Shown piece after piece: positions 21,813-32,940 of a stretch of 64,000 nt of DNA. The position numbers and the translations under genes are program-made. This DNA is from Tetrapyrgos nigripes (Eukaryota; Basidiomycota; Agaricomycetes; Agaricales; Campanellaceae). The first letter of the stretch is position 1; the number at the start of each line of letters is the position of its first letter. The notes below the pieces were generated by a model. That model was not told the DNA's origin. It worked only from the letters and a program-made list of their open reading frames with translations, and searched no databases. The stretch covers positions 372,001 to 436,000 of the forward strand of contig JAACJM010000020.1 of the NCBI GenBank assembly GCA_013368315.1, read 5' to 3'.

Positions 21813-22562
21813 CTATAGGTCCCAGCGCATAGCCGATGGAATCCAATAAGCCATCCCGCTAGGGTCCTGGTCATCGACCCAGCAGAGACCATCTCTGAGA
21901 CACATGTTCTCCAAAGCGACTCTTGCTCGCTCGCGCGTCCAACCATGTCTCGAAATCAAGTCTTCCTCCACAACCTTGCCTGATAGCTGACGAGCCACAG
22001 CGAGGATAACAGCCTGGTCTTGATCCAGTTCCTTCACTACGCTCCTCACCATCTTCCTTCCACCGACATCCACAACTTGATACCCCGCTCCGAGTGGTTT
22101 GAGCGTCTCGATAGACCTCACGACATCTTCTTCAGTAATCTCGCCTCCAGAAACACCTCGCAGTTTGGATATAATCCTAATCAACTCATCCATCTCTATC
22201 ATCCCACCATTCCTCTCTCTCGTGCTCACACAAACATCCACGATCTGTACACCCAATTCATACTGCCAATCGCCCATTCCTACCATCTCAGCCCACCATC
22301 CGCCTCTCCTTGGACCAGCAAGCGGGTCAACACCGATAGAAGCGCACATTTGTTGGAATTCATGTCGGAAACGTGGGTCGCGTTTGATATGTTCTCGATG
22401 AGTGACGGCAAAGTTGGAGAGGGCGGTACGGAATTGGGCTAGTTGGGAATGGAGGTGGGAGATTTGGGCTTGGGTTAGTTGGGAAGAGAGCTGGGCAAAG
22501 GAACGTTGGGATTGGTTGTGTCTGTCAAAGGCCGATAGGCCGACTCCACCCAGACGGTGCAT
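21813..22562 (-). CDS. SNF8: ESCRT-II subunit SNF8/VPS22
   Basis: Intronless 249 aa ORF. The N-terminus MHRLGGVGLSAFDRH is the family's GVG-A motif, followed by a coiled-coil helix (LSSQLTQAQISHLHSQLAQF) and RDPRFRHEFQQMCASIGVDPLA, a hallmark of Vps22/EAP30. Tandem winged-helix domains follow (YELGVQIVDVCVSTRERNGG..., then VVEEDLISRHGWTRERARVAL). It works in endosomal sorting of ubiquitinated cargo into multivesicular bodies. Length matches the family (about 230-260 aa). It is tail-to-tail with POLD2, with 50 bp between stop codons. Confidence 0.93.
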   Translation of the reverse strand: MHRLGGVGLSAFDRHNQSQRSFAQLSSQLTQAQISHLHSQLAQFRTALSNFAVTHREHIKRDPRFRHEFQQMCASIGVDPLAGPRRGGWWAEMVGMGDWQYELGVQIVDVCVSTRERNGGMIEMDELIRIISKLRGVSGGEITEEDVVRSIETLKPLGAGYQVVDVGGRKMVRSVVKELDQDQAVILAVARQLSGKVVEEDLISRHGWTRERARVALENMCLRDGLCWVDDQDPSGMAYWIPSAMRWDL

Positions 22563-22903
22563 GGTGATGGTGGATGATGGAAAGAGAGGAGTTGTGTCTG
22601 TCAGACCGCGGCTTCATGTTTACTCTGACTGCGGCGTAATGAAGGTAAAGTAGTCCTCGGTTGATGCTCAGTCTAATGTTCTCCCAGCTGATATTCTTAA
22701 GGAACGATACAGGCTATACCATTGCTCAGCTCTTTCCTGCGACATTCGGCCCCTCTGACGAACAAGCTTGCAGGCCAGGATTTTGGTACCTCCCGTTCTT
22801 CAAATCATGATCACTAGGCAAACATCGAAGAGCACCGGGGTCTTGAATCATACACTATCCAGTTTCTATCGTCTATACGAGCCACACCAAATCTATCTGT
22901 CCA

Positions 22904-24041
22904 TCATCGGTAACAAGCTTGAATAATCGCCCCCTTTTGTTTCATTAAATCCTCAAAGCTTTCCCTCCACCACCCAACTTCCTCCCTCCACCATCCACCC
23001 GCACCGTGAGCATCGTTTATCTCTCGTATTTGGTCAGGGGTCGTTAGGTTATCGTTGGCAACGGATGGTTCCCAGAAGGGCTTGACCAGTGTATAGTGAA
23101 TCACTTTCATGGTCTCTTTCAACTCGTTCCACATATCCCCGTCCGTGTACTTCGTCGCTACGTTTGCATTGTACGCATACGGTAGCCGTACCATGTTTGT
23201 CCGGTAATACACGTTCAGAAACGCTTGCTCTGCCTCCTTTCGAGGAAAGTCGGTCGTCTCCAGCTTGCTCACCATGTCATCAAATGTCCGCATCGAAGGC
23301 TTGAACGCCAGCACACCTGCGTTGAAAGTGATGGCGAATTTTCTTTCATCCAAATACACATCTGTAGTGGCACCGAATTCCCAAGGGATGTCGAACAGCT
23401 CATCAAAATTCCTTCTGACCAATGTATCGGCGTCGAGGTATACTGCTCTGTCGTAGCCTAGCACTTCGCCCACGGACCATATCCTGAGTTTGGTATACTG
23501 GTCGGAGAAACGATTGTCTATGCCATCACCATCATGGGGAGGGGGTATCAAGGACACGGCGTGGTTCTCCCATCCAGCGGCTTCGGTGATGCAGAGTGCT
23601 TGGGGTGACACGCGATTGTCGTCAAGATAGAGAAGGACGAGTTTTGCATTGACGTTGGCGCGACGGACGGAGTGGCCTAGGACGGCAGCACCCAAAGCAA
23701 AGGAATTGGAATAGAGGGTGGTAAAGACGGCATGGCGGTCTGACGATTCAGATGACCGTAATCTTTCGTTCCCAACCAATGCAAACGTGCATAAGGAAGG
23801 GTGACGGGTAAGAACATCAGTCTTCAGCTTGTTCAGAAAGAGATTTATACACCTACAAGGGACCTTTATAAGAGACAAATGCTCCAAGGATTAGGAGGAT
23901 TATTAGGACTACCAAAGTCCAAGCGGCGATAACGAGCAGACGTTTTTTTTTGGTCCGATTCCATTGTAACTGCACGCTCATTGGCATTTTCTCATAGTAG
24001 TCGGTTCTGAAGATGCCTCGGAAGACGTCGAAGAGGCCCAT
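22904..24041 (-). CDS. Type II membrane GT8-like glycosyltransferase (copy 1)
   Basis: Two exons, 24041-23857 and 23762-22904, separated by a 94 bp GTAGGT..AAAG intron. They give 347 aa with the join ...SYKGPL|LRSSESSDRHAVF, which aligns with copy 2 (PLLRSDKLSPSGQRAVF). A short cytosolic tail (MGLFDVFRGIFRTDYYEKMP) precedes one strong transmembrane anchor (LLVIAAWTLVVLIILLILGA). The lumenal catalytic domain has GAAVLGHSVRRANVNAKLV, the DxD metal/nucleotide-sugar motif YLDADTLVRRNFDELF, FNAGVLAFKPS, AEQAFLNVYY and VIHYTLVKPFW. This is the glycogenin/GNT1-like GT8 pattern, acting in the Golgi or ER; the acceptor is unknown. A paralog lies at 55065-56234 on the opposite strand. Confidence 0.87.
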
Positions 24042-26251
24042 TGCGGTCGGAAAGGAGCTTGGTGTGTCAATGACCTTCACCTTATGTTTTAGATCCCTTG
24101 ACCATCATGGGCTTCAATTGCATTGCTTCGATTATCTTACCTGACCAGGCCTCGCTCTTCCATTCCATCTGAATTCCATCTTACGTTCTTCCCCCGCAGC
24201 AGGGTCTCAATATCAATGTAACAATACATCCAAACCATACTTGGTATTGATGAAGCCGTGCGGCTCGGGAAACCACACGTTTATTTGGCGTCTATCATAG
24301 TAATGAAGCTGTTGAAGGCAAGATGGGTGAGTTATCCAACTAGGTTGATTTATTCATGGATGACTATGCCATCACAGGCCGTGATTGGGCTTTTTCGAGC
24401 TTGGTCAACACCGTCCTCGCGAATGGCCTGGATGATCCTTACGGGCTCGGGAATAACTCGCCGTGGAGGTCGGGCCATCACGGAATTGGGACGAACATTG
24501 CCATGCATGGCATATGCTGGCCATCCAAAGACCATCATAGTTTGAAGATGGTAGTGGATGGTATGCAGTTGCCATCGGGGTGCCATGTTATGGAGTACGA
24601 TGGCAAGCATATACCATCGATGGCGTGGTTTACCATGTTTGTCCCAGTTCCGTGATGTCGAGTGATGCTGTTCTTTCGTAGGGTGATGTTTGATGTGAAT
24701 CGTCCGCAGCTCTAGGAGTTTATGCTGAGATCGCTGGGACTGACTCGTGTTAGAAAAACATACAGGCGCAGTACAGGCGTTTCCATTCCGTATGAGAACT
24801 GCAAGGTCGAAAAATTTTCGGCTATATTTGAAAGTCTCTTCTTCATTGGCCCTTCATGAACAGCCAGTGAAGAGAATAATAGCCGAATTTTTTGTTGCTG
24901 CGATCCTCAAATGTTGGAATTAAAAGGGACCCATGGCCATATATACCCGAAGGTCCGAGCCTTTTCTCCTTTTTTTCTCTCTCTCCGCCACTCACCATCT
25001 TCCACAATCAGCACAGAGACATTAGCCCTTACAAGCCTCTTTAATCTCGGATCCTTTGCACCTTAAGATGTCATTCTTCGCCATCTTCGTTTTGGTGAAG
25101 TCATTGGTGAAGTCATTACGGATGGACAGGAGAACCAGTGTTCCCAATAGATTGTGGCACTGGGATTGGAAACTTCAAGTTCCGCCGACAAGCCTATACT
25201 AGTTCGAGTTATCAGGGCAGACAGCTGTTACCAGTGTAGCAGTTTTGAGAACCTTGGATAGATTGCGCCTTGTGGACTACTGCTTTGAGTGCAAAGTGAC
25301 TTTTTGAATGGATTCCACTTATGAACGTCGGCTGCAGTCGAACACAACAGACTTCTGCTCAGCATTGCAAGCACCAGAAGCCGTATATACAGTGAGAGAA
25401 GGGTGATTCTCAGCTGTCAACGTTCCAGCTTGCTGGGCACGAGTGAAAGAGAGAAGACCTGTGGGTAACATCCTGAACGAGGAGAGTCGAGTGGGTGAAG
25501 AATCCTACAGTTCTTCCCAGCTTTGATACCACTGGCCTCGGGAAGAGACCACGCGAGTACATTAGAAGAGCATATTTGCTGCACGCATTTGCGGCCAAGG
25601 AGAAAATGTGTATCGTTTATTCTTGGACTTGACATTATGTCCTGAACTATAGTTTCACCGTCGAGGAGCCAGAGAGTCGAGACAAATATATTAATGTCGA
25701 GGCTTATGCATGCAGCATATCTATCTGAGGCAAGTCTGAGATGTGCCTAAACCGACAAGAACTGGAGAAATGGACTGGTGGCCGAGAGTTGGCCGAGAGC
25801 CTTGCTTTGCCCTTGCCTAACACTACGTCGAGCTGCAGGCTACACCACTGAGTTTGCATGTAGAGTCGAACGTGTGTCAAGGAAAGTAATATTAAATAAC
25901 CGTGTCTGGTAGTGACCGCGTCGCGGGCCCTATAGAGTTGACAAAAAGTTGCGCATTGGACAGGTACGGCCGAAAGCCCTTCGGAAATCGTCCCGGAGCC
26001 ATGTCCCCAAAATCGATGCAGTTCCAAACAAATGACGGCCGCAAGACGCGCTGCTTCCTCCAATTTGTCAATGACGACGTAATGCTAGGCAACTTATCCT
26101 TTCCTTCCAAACTTGCGTCAAAGTACTTGAAGTCACTTTAAGATGCGATGCCGCCGCCAAAACCAAGCGTTAGAGAGGACCAACATATGTATGACCGTGC
26201 CAAGTTCCAACTCACCCCTAACTCCAAATTGCGTCCTTCTTCTCGAAGTTC
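24042..26251. other. Intergenic region with dispersed repeat, no firm gene
   Basis: The first 200 bp are the likely GT8 promoter. A dispersed repeat lies at 24476-24657 (separate entry). Near 24940 there is a TATATATACC box, then a long CT-rich tract and an ATG at 25067 opening a 44-codon ORF (MSFFAIFVLVKSLVKSLRMD). The layout looks like a transcription start, but the ORF is too short for me to call a gene. The rest has no supported ORF. Confidence 0.45.
24476..24657 (+). repeat. Dispersed repeat shared with 56671-56832
   Basis: 24526-24657 (132 bp) is identical to 56701-56832 in direct orientation. The preceding ~50 bp also matches except for one substitution and a segment of about 20 bp present only here. 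The repeat is rich in ATGG/CCAT words. Both copies lie close to a GT8 gene, but on different sides of it. Confidence 0.95.
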
Positions 26252-27224
26252 ATGACACCTAAATCACAACTACACTCGCCTATACCCACATTATCACTTG
26301 GATCAAATTCTAATAGCGACGGACTCGTCCCGCCCCCACAGAAGAACCTACCCAACCTCAAACTCGATAACGCTGCAAAAGCCGTAACGCTACTCAGCAC
26401 TATTGCAGGATTAACGCAAAATCGTGAGTCGGTACTTGCTTAATGCACGTACTTAGTAGATGCACTTGTTGACCGTTGACCGTTGAACACTGAACGTCGA
26501 CGTTCGCAGGAGCCATGAGCAAAGAACTATGTCAAGCCGCTCTTTACAATCTACGCGACCAGGGCCTTTTGCCGGGTTTTGTGCAACCACTTGAAGATCA
26601 AGCTGAACTCATTCTTCAAGAATTCCAGGAATTAGGAAGATGTGTTACGGTATTACAATGCAATCTGGCCGGGAGACTGGACGATGCAACACAAGACGGC
26701 CTGCTAGTTGACGGGAGTTCTTCAGTGGATCATAATTCAGACACTGGTAGGCCGGATCCAGAACGCCTATAGTATTTTGAGGATTGTTGCTGATCTATGA
26801 AACTTTCAGGAGCGAACACTCCCAACGCAATAGAAAAATCCTCTTCAGATGAACATCTCATTCTACAAGCCTATTCGCCAATTGTGGCGTTAGAAGCTGC
26901 AATACAGCTATATATCGACCCTCAAACGGACGCCCTTCTCGATGCAGCGATTTCTCAGTTGGAAAAACATATTCAAGTCCGAGTCAAGCAAGGAAAAGGA
27001 AGACATTCTGATCCTAGTGGCGACTCAGCTAGTGTTCTACTCCAGGTTCCTTCCAGGAATAGGGATATGTCCCGAGGACGGAAGACGGTGAGTACCTACT
27101 AACATTTGGCCTGTTGCGAGGCTTGACATGACTGATCGACTGATCTGTAATAATTTAGATGCGTCCTAAGGCGATCTTCCCAGCTCTTCGCAATCCAAAG
27201 GAAATCGACAATTTTCGTGGATGA
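26252..27224 (+). CDS. Unrecognised four-exon gene, ~250 aa
   Basis: Four exons (26252-26423, 26510-26746, 26810-27087, 27159-27224) join in phase with GTGAGT, GTAGGC and GTGAGT donors. The predicted protein starts MTPKSQLHSPIPTLSLG. It has a Pro-rich disordered lead, a helical region with LKLDNAAKAVTLLSTIAG and QAALYNLRDQGLLPGFVQPL, then LQEFQELGRCVTVLQCNLAG, a Ser/Asp-rich linker and an amphipathic C-terminal helix (LLDAAISQLEKHIQVRVKQG) with a basic tail. No signal peptide or membrane segment. I recognise no family. The helical pattern could suit a small complex subunit, but that is speculation. Clean splicing and absence of indels argue that it is a real gene. Confidence 0.72.
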
Positions 27225-28394
27225 AACTCTGAATCACTATTACAATTGGGTTACGGAGGACTGGGTAATCCGTCAGTGGCTGATAAAAGAGCGTTTGTGA
27301 ATGGCGCGGTGGGCTGCCGTTAGACATAGAGGACGAGACGAAGGTAGCAGAAGTTGAACACTACTCTTCGTATTATGGCCTATTATGGCTTTTCAATGCA
27401 GATTCCTTACTAGTCCTGGTTGGTATTATTTTCTTGAGCGAGTTCGCAATTTGCTGAACAACATCAGACGAAAGAGAAGGAAGCGATTGTGACTGAATTG
27501 CGACTAGACTGTCGATACGTGCGGTCAAAGTTACAAAGCAGCGAAAGACTAAAGTCTAGAAAACACCACCTTTCGCCTCCATCCCAGGTCCCTCGCTTAC
27601 TCGCGGGTTCACATTCACATCAACACAACGACGCTAATCTTTCACTCCCTCAAGCTCCGAAGTGGGCATAAACTCATAACGGCATACACTGTTTCGCACT
27701 TGTCCAGCCTGTGCCGGAGTCGTGGCGGAGTCCGTAGCAGCTGTGGACAGTGGCTGGCGATAATGTCGGTAATTTCCAAGGTAATGTTGGCAGGGTGCAA
27801 TGCCAGGCATGGGATTGATGCATTGATGTAGGCGTTCAGTTGAGTGGGAGGTTGAATGGGAGTGAGGTAATCATAGTGTAGCAGCATTGGTATGGGAGGA
27901 GGTACTGCATATGCAGATGGAGTGTACCAGTCATTGACCAGTCATAATTGTTCGGGCAGACGAAGGGTCATACATGTATCCAGGTATAGGTATCGGAACA
28001 GGACGAGGACGAGGGTACGGCGCATACTGAGCTAGCAGTGTCGAGGGAGAGTATAACCCATAATGATAATTTGTTTGGACGAAATGTTCATGTATGATGA
28101 GAGAGATGCTGAGTAGAAGTGGCCTGAGGAGGCATGCGTGTATTTGGATAATAGACTGCCTTTTGAGAGCAAGAGACGGTTAGACAGCAGACACCCACAA
28201 GCAGAAACAGTGGGAAACTGTGACATCGCTTTTTCGGAAGCGTGTGTCATTCTGTGTCATTCGGCATTACTTGTTCTTTTCTCGTTACAACCACCTCCAA
28301 TGTTCTCCAGTCCTACACCCGCCCCAGGCTCAAGGCTCTGGCTAGCAATGCCCTGCGAAGCGCTGGTCTCATAGACCGAGACAAAGACACTACC
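27225..28394. other. Intergenic; weak minus-strand ORF
   Basis: A minus-strand ORF at 27642-27887, with Pro-rich upstream sequence (YAPYPRPRPVPIPIPGYMYD in another frame near 28000), might be exons of a small Pro-rich protein. I could not build a consistent splice model, so it is not called. The right end should hold the MEX67 promoter and the 5' coding exon discussed under that gene. Confidence 0.4.
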
Positions 28395-31300
28395 ATGCGG
28401 GATGCCACTGACAAACCCGGAGGTCGTAAAGGCTCCTCCAAGATTCGATCGCATCGTCCTCGTCCAATCGACGCCTTCAAAGACGCCTCAGGCTCCAAAC
28501 TGGTAATTATCATCTATTCCTAGCTCATTGACCTTTCGGACTTCCAGGTTCGGTGTTCAAGTCAACCACTATGATTCTGAATTCCCAATCCTGGTCTTCC
28601 GTCCTCTTCCCTCCTTCCTTTGGCGAACAAATCAACTTACCACATGACTCTGCTTTCGCACCCTCAGCTCAATTCTCGGTCCTCCAATTCGTCAGACCCA
28701 TTAAACATCCGAGGCGCAGCCCGTAACACTCTCGTTGGTCGCATGCGCCGCAATGCTGTGTCCAGCGTTTCCCAAGCAGGCCCCTCATCCATCCCAGTGC
28801 GAATCTCTACACGTACAGGAGGCAAAACCATCGAATTCTGGAAGGAAATGGTGCGGAAACGATGGAATGCTGATCTTGCACTTTTGGACTTAGGCGTGAG
28901 TCATTCTCGATTGTCATCTGAGCCACTGGCTGACTTGTCCCTAGAACATGATTGAAGACGAAATTGTCAAGAAGAACAACCTAACACCCCCTGGTCATGG
29001 TGGATCAGCACGCGAGGCGGCTGTTATTTTCAAGATTGCGAGTCAACTCAAACCTGAAGTAAATTAGGGTGTATCTCGATGTTTGGGCGTTTACTCATAT
29101 CTTCCAGGTGAAATCACTGAACTTGTCTGACAACAAGTTGATGGGCACACATCTGAGCCTTCTTGGTCATTATCTCCCTCGACTTGCCAACCTCTCTTTA
29201 AAGAATAACAGTGTTCGAACATACCGTGACCTGGACGCGCTCTCTGGGAAGAAGGAGAAGTTGCTAAATCTACAGGAGTTGATTTTGGAAGGCAATCCTT
29301 TGAGAGAAGAGGAGCTTCAAAAGGGCCTAGGAGACAAGTTCAAGCAGTGAGTATTCTTCAATCCAACGCCATTTGTTCAGAAACTCATAGTTTGTGTACA
29401 GGGAGATCATAAGACGTTTTGCATCGTTATCTGTCCTCGACGGACAAGCCATCACCCAAATTGCCTTTGACGTTCCTCAAGCATCGACATCAACGGGACC
29501 TGCTGAGAAACCCTCAGCAACCACGTTCCCGTTAGAAATGGGACCTTCTCTAATAGTCGGTGTCGATGGAGCGTTAATAAGCACATTCCTCGTGCGGTAA
29601 GTCTATACGTCCATGCCGTTTTGAAGCTTCTGGAATACTTAGATATGATATCAGATTCTTCTCCGTTCTCGACACACAACGCTCGGCATTACGGGAAGCC
29701 TACGACGCAGCCGCTACCTTCTCCTACTCCTGTAACACCTCGATACCCGATCGAGCCCGAATACAAGCTTTCCACCATCGTCTACCCAATCAGAAAAAGC
29801 TCGAATGGTCGCCATGGCTTACAACACCTGGTGCGGGCTCACGAAACCTAGTGCGGTTGGCCAACTCGATAGAGAAACAAGAGCAGAGGTTATTCATTGG
29901 AGGAGATGCGATAGTCAAATGTGTGGAAGCATTACCGATGACGAGACACGATATTTCTGGGCCGCCGGAAAAGTTTTGTGTGGATTGTTTTCCCGTGGTG
30001 CATGCAGGGATGATGGGCTTCTAGTGTCGGTCCATGGGGAATTTGTTGAATGTGAGTGTGTGTTTCCTTTCTTCCTTCCTAGAAGGGTTTGGTTTGGATT
30101 TCGGATTTGACGATCTTATATTCATGTTCATGTTTGTGTGGGAGCTTGTTCTCATGTTCATTTTCCTTAGTGCCCATGGAAGGTCTCCGCTCGTTTGATA
30201 GGACCTTTATATTGATCCCAGCACCCGAAGGATCGAGGTATGTGGCTTTCGTGTTCCTCCGTATCTTTCTGTTTGCCGTTTCTTATTTGGTACTTTTCGT
30301 TCGCATCACAGAGCCAAATTAAACGGCTGGGACGTTCTCATTATTTCTGATCAATGGACTATACGAGGGTACTCTGAACCTGAAGCATGGAAACCTGGTC
30401 CAATGGTTGTTCAGCCTGAACTTACAGCACATAGAACGAGAGCTGGGAAGGTGAAAATAGATGCGACGTCGACGCAGCAGACGCAGAGTGGGCTGTCGTT
30501 ACCACCGGATCAACAGACTGCTTTGATGGCTATTGTGCGTGTTCTTCGTTCTTTATCTTCTCTTTCTCTACATATGCTTTCATACGCTGTGACTTCGACT
30601 CTGATTACTAATTATTAACATTGGTTCATTTATCTTTTTAAACAGCCGGAACCCCAACACTCGATGGTCGTCCAGATATGTGGTCGTACTGGACTGAATA
30701 TCAAGTATGCAGTAGATTGTTTGACTGGGAATGGATGGGATATTGAGAAGGCTGTGGGGAATTTTAATCAGGTCAAGGTGGGTTTTTGGCTTTCTCGCTC
30801 TCTTTCTCTCTTTCTCTCTTTCTCTCTTTCTCTTCTGTTTCTTCCGTTGCTCCCGTTTGGTACAATGCCTTGCGCGCGTCGTGTGCTGTACTTTACCTTG
30901 TTCCCTTTTACTTCATTCTTTTGCTTTCTTTCAGTTCTGGTCTTGGTCTTGGCTGTGTTTCTTTGCCTGCCTGCCTACTCGTCCAGAGACTTGCCTTCCT
31001 ATTAGCCGTTCTCGGTGCTCCGTCATTCAACTCGTCAATTCGTCTGTGTTTGAATGGTGATGGTGGTGGTGTCAAATCTTTCTGCTTCTTTCTCCGCAAA
31101 ATTCCTCGCAGCCGGAATCGGGTGTGGAGGTGAATTGCAGTTGCGTTACTCTTCCCGGTGTCGCTAGATGTCGCCTAGAGATGCGGATGAATGTATTGGT
31201 TGAGAACGCCGTTGCCCACTTTCCGCTGACTCCGTCCTCATGGTTTCGTGGTTCTGTTGGTTTGCGATGATGTTGAGTCCCATCGCGGCAGGGATGCCTG

Positions 31301-31601
31301 CGGAATGTCCCAGGTTCCTGTCTGTATGGTATTGGTAACTGTCCGCCTTTTCCGGTGGCGTCCACTTCCTGGATATATTTGACACCGTTGTGGGCACGAG
31401 GCGCGCCCTGCACTGATGGACCAACAACTGTTCCGATACATGAGATGCGATATTCGTGTTTATCTGCTTTTGCATTTCTTTTCAGTTTTTCCGTTTCCTT
31501 CCACATATCATTGTCTTTTCCCCAGTCGAAAACGATGTTGACGCTCATGCTAACGAATTTTCTTGGAATAGGGTACTCTGCCGAGGGACGCTTTTCTGTG
31601 A
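28395..31601 (+). CDS. MEX67: mRNA export receptor Mex67/NXF1-like (one apparent frameshift)
   Basis: Multi-exon gene with the NXF order. A basic N-terminus is followed by LRRs ([55 protein letters not shown]), an NTF2-like domain ([66 protein letters not shown]) and a C-terminal UBA-like TAP-C domain ([20 protein letters not shown]) ending [11 protein letters not shown] at TGA 31599-31601. It exports mRNA through nuclear pores with Mtr2. The start is uncertain: 28395 is the first in-frame ATG, but residues before it ([18 protein letters not shown]) look coding, so an upstream exon is likely. Near 30010 one base seems to be missing (frame change before [10 protein letters not shown]). The last intron is 794 bp. 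Confidence 0.85.
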
Positions 31602-31881
31602 CAGAGGACTATAATATGGATTTGAAGTCGTAGTCGTAGTCGGCGGACAACTCAGGGGATAAGCTTTGTTCGTCGAGGACCAAGACGGATTTTTACATAT
31701 GGAACAGAACCTTCATGACTTTTTCTTTCCCTGGACCTATCTACATACTGTTATTCATCCTGGTCCCTTCATCATTGGCATACGTATATACACACACTCG
31801 ACTCCTTGGTTTTGTACCTATAATATACATTTTAAACCGCGACGTTTGACGCAAGTACTAAGTCTCTTTGCTCAGATTAGA

Positions 31882-32940
31882 TTAGATCACTCCGGATCCT
31901 GCGAGCCTCAAAGCTACCGCTTCACTAGTGCGTAAATCCTGGATGAACAAGTCATCCAAATCCGTAGGGACCGTGATTCGTTTTTTCGCTTTCCCTTTTT
32001 TCTTCTCTTTACCATTTCCCCCAACCACATCACCCTCTCTAGCATCACTAACGGCAATCCTCTGGACAAACGATTCCGAGTCTCTCGCTACCCTTTCTGG
32101 AACCGTCAAATGAGTCTCTAGCAAGTTCATCGTATCCACATCAGTTGGGACGTTGACGCGTTTGAAATTGGATCCGGACGCATATGATTCTGCAGCTACA
32201 TCTACATCCTCTCGAGTCCTTTCTTGTTCGATGTAGATAAACGTCAACAGGATTTCGCCGGGAATGTGTCGACCTTCTGGGTGGATTTCAAGGTAAGATG
32301 TGTTCTGATTCTGGGATTTGGATGTAGGTTTCGATTTGAACCAATTCCCAATGCCATTACCTAGTTTGCTAGAACTAGAATGAAAGGTGGCGACGGGCTC
32401 TTTGGAATCGTCGTTTTTGAAGAGCTGGAAGGAGGACGCGGTTGGTAAGGAAATGGAGAGAGGAAGGGACATGATTGACTCACCTCTGACGATGTAAGAC
32501 CCATGATCCATTTGTACTCTATTCCATCTGAAGCTGTGAAGACTCTTTCTCTGGAAATCATGATCAGATTTAAAGTACGCGGATAGATACATTCAAGCAA
32601 GCGAATGAAGAGAGTCAACTAGATGGCCTTGGTCTTCTTCACCCTGAAGCCAATCGTGAAATAGGAGAGGAAGTAAGCCAAGTACTCACCGCCACTTACT
32701 TCTCGTGAAAAACTTTGTAGCTTCCACTTCCTTGCCGTCTCCGAAGCGAATTATATTGTTACTTTCTGGTGAGGTTCCATTCGATTTGAGCAACGTTCAT
32801 GAAGGAAGAGCCAGCACCGGTATTTTCGAGCTCTTCGATGACGGTGATGTCGTCCAGGTCAGACTCGGAATCGTGATTATCGACATCGATTCCCGACGGT
32901 ATTTCCTTCAGGGTACTGGTGTCATCATCGTCACCATCAC
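31882..32940 (-). pseudogene. DUF6593-like protein gene with a +1 frameshift
   Basis: The minus strand shows the pattern I associate with fungal DUF6593 proteins: NVAQIEWNLTRK, then NNIIRFGDGKEVEATKFFTR, RERVFTASDGIEYKWIMG, an intron (GTGAGT near 32485), LQLFKNDDSKEPVATFHSSS, SYLEIHPEGRHIPGEILLTF and VYIEQ-like IYIEQERTRE, then a disordered tail to a stop at 31882. Between IEWNLTRK and NNIIRF one extra base (about 32760) creates a TAA; removing it restores the consensus reading. The 5' end is not resolved; coding-like sequence reaches about 32940. Function of the family is unknown. Given the neighbouring indels, this may be a sequence error in a real gene rather than decay. Confidence 0.6.
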
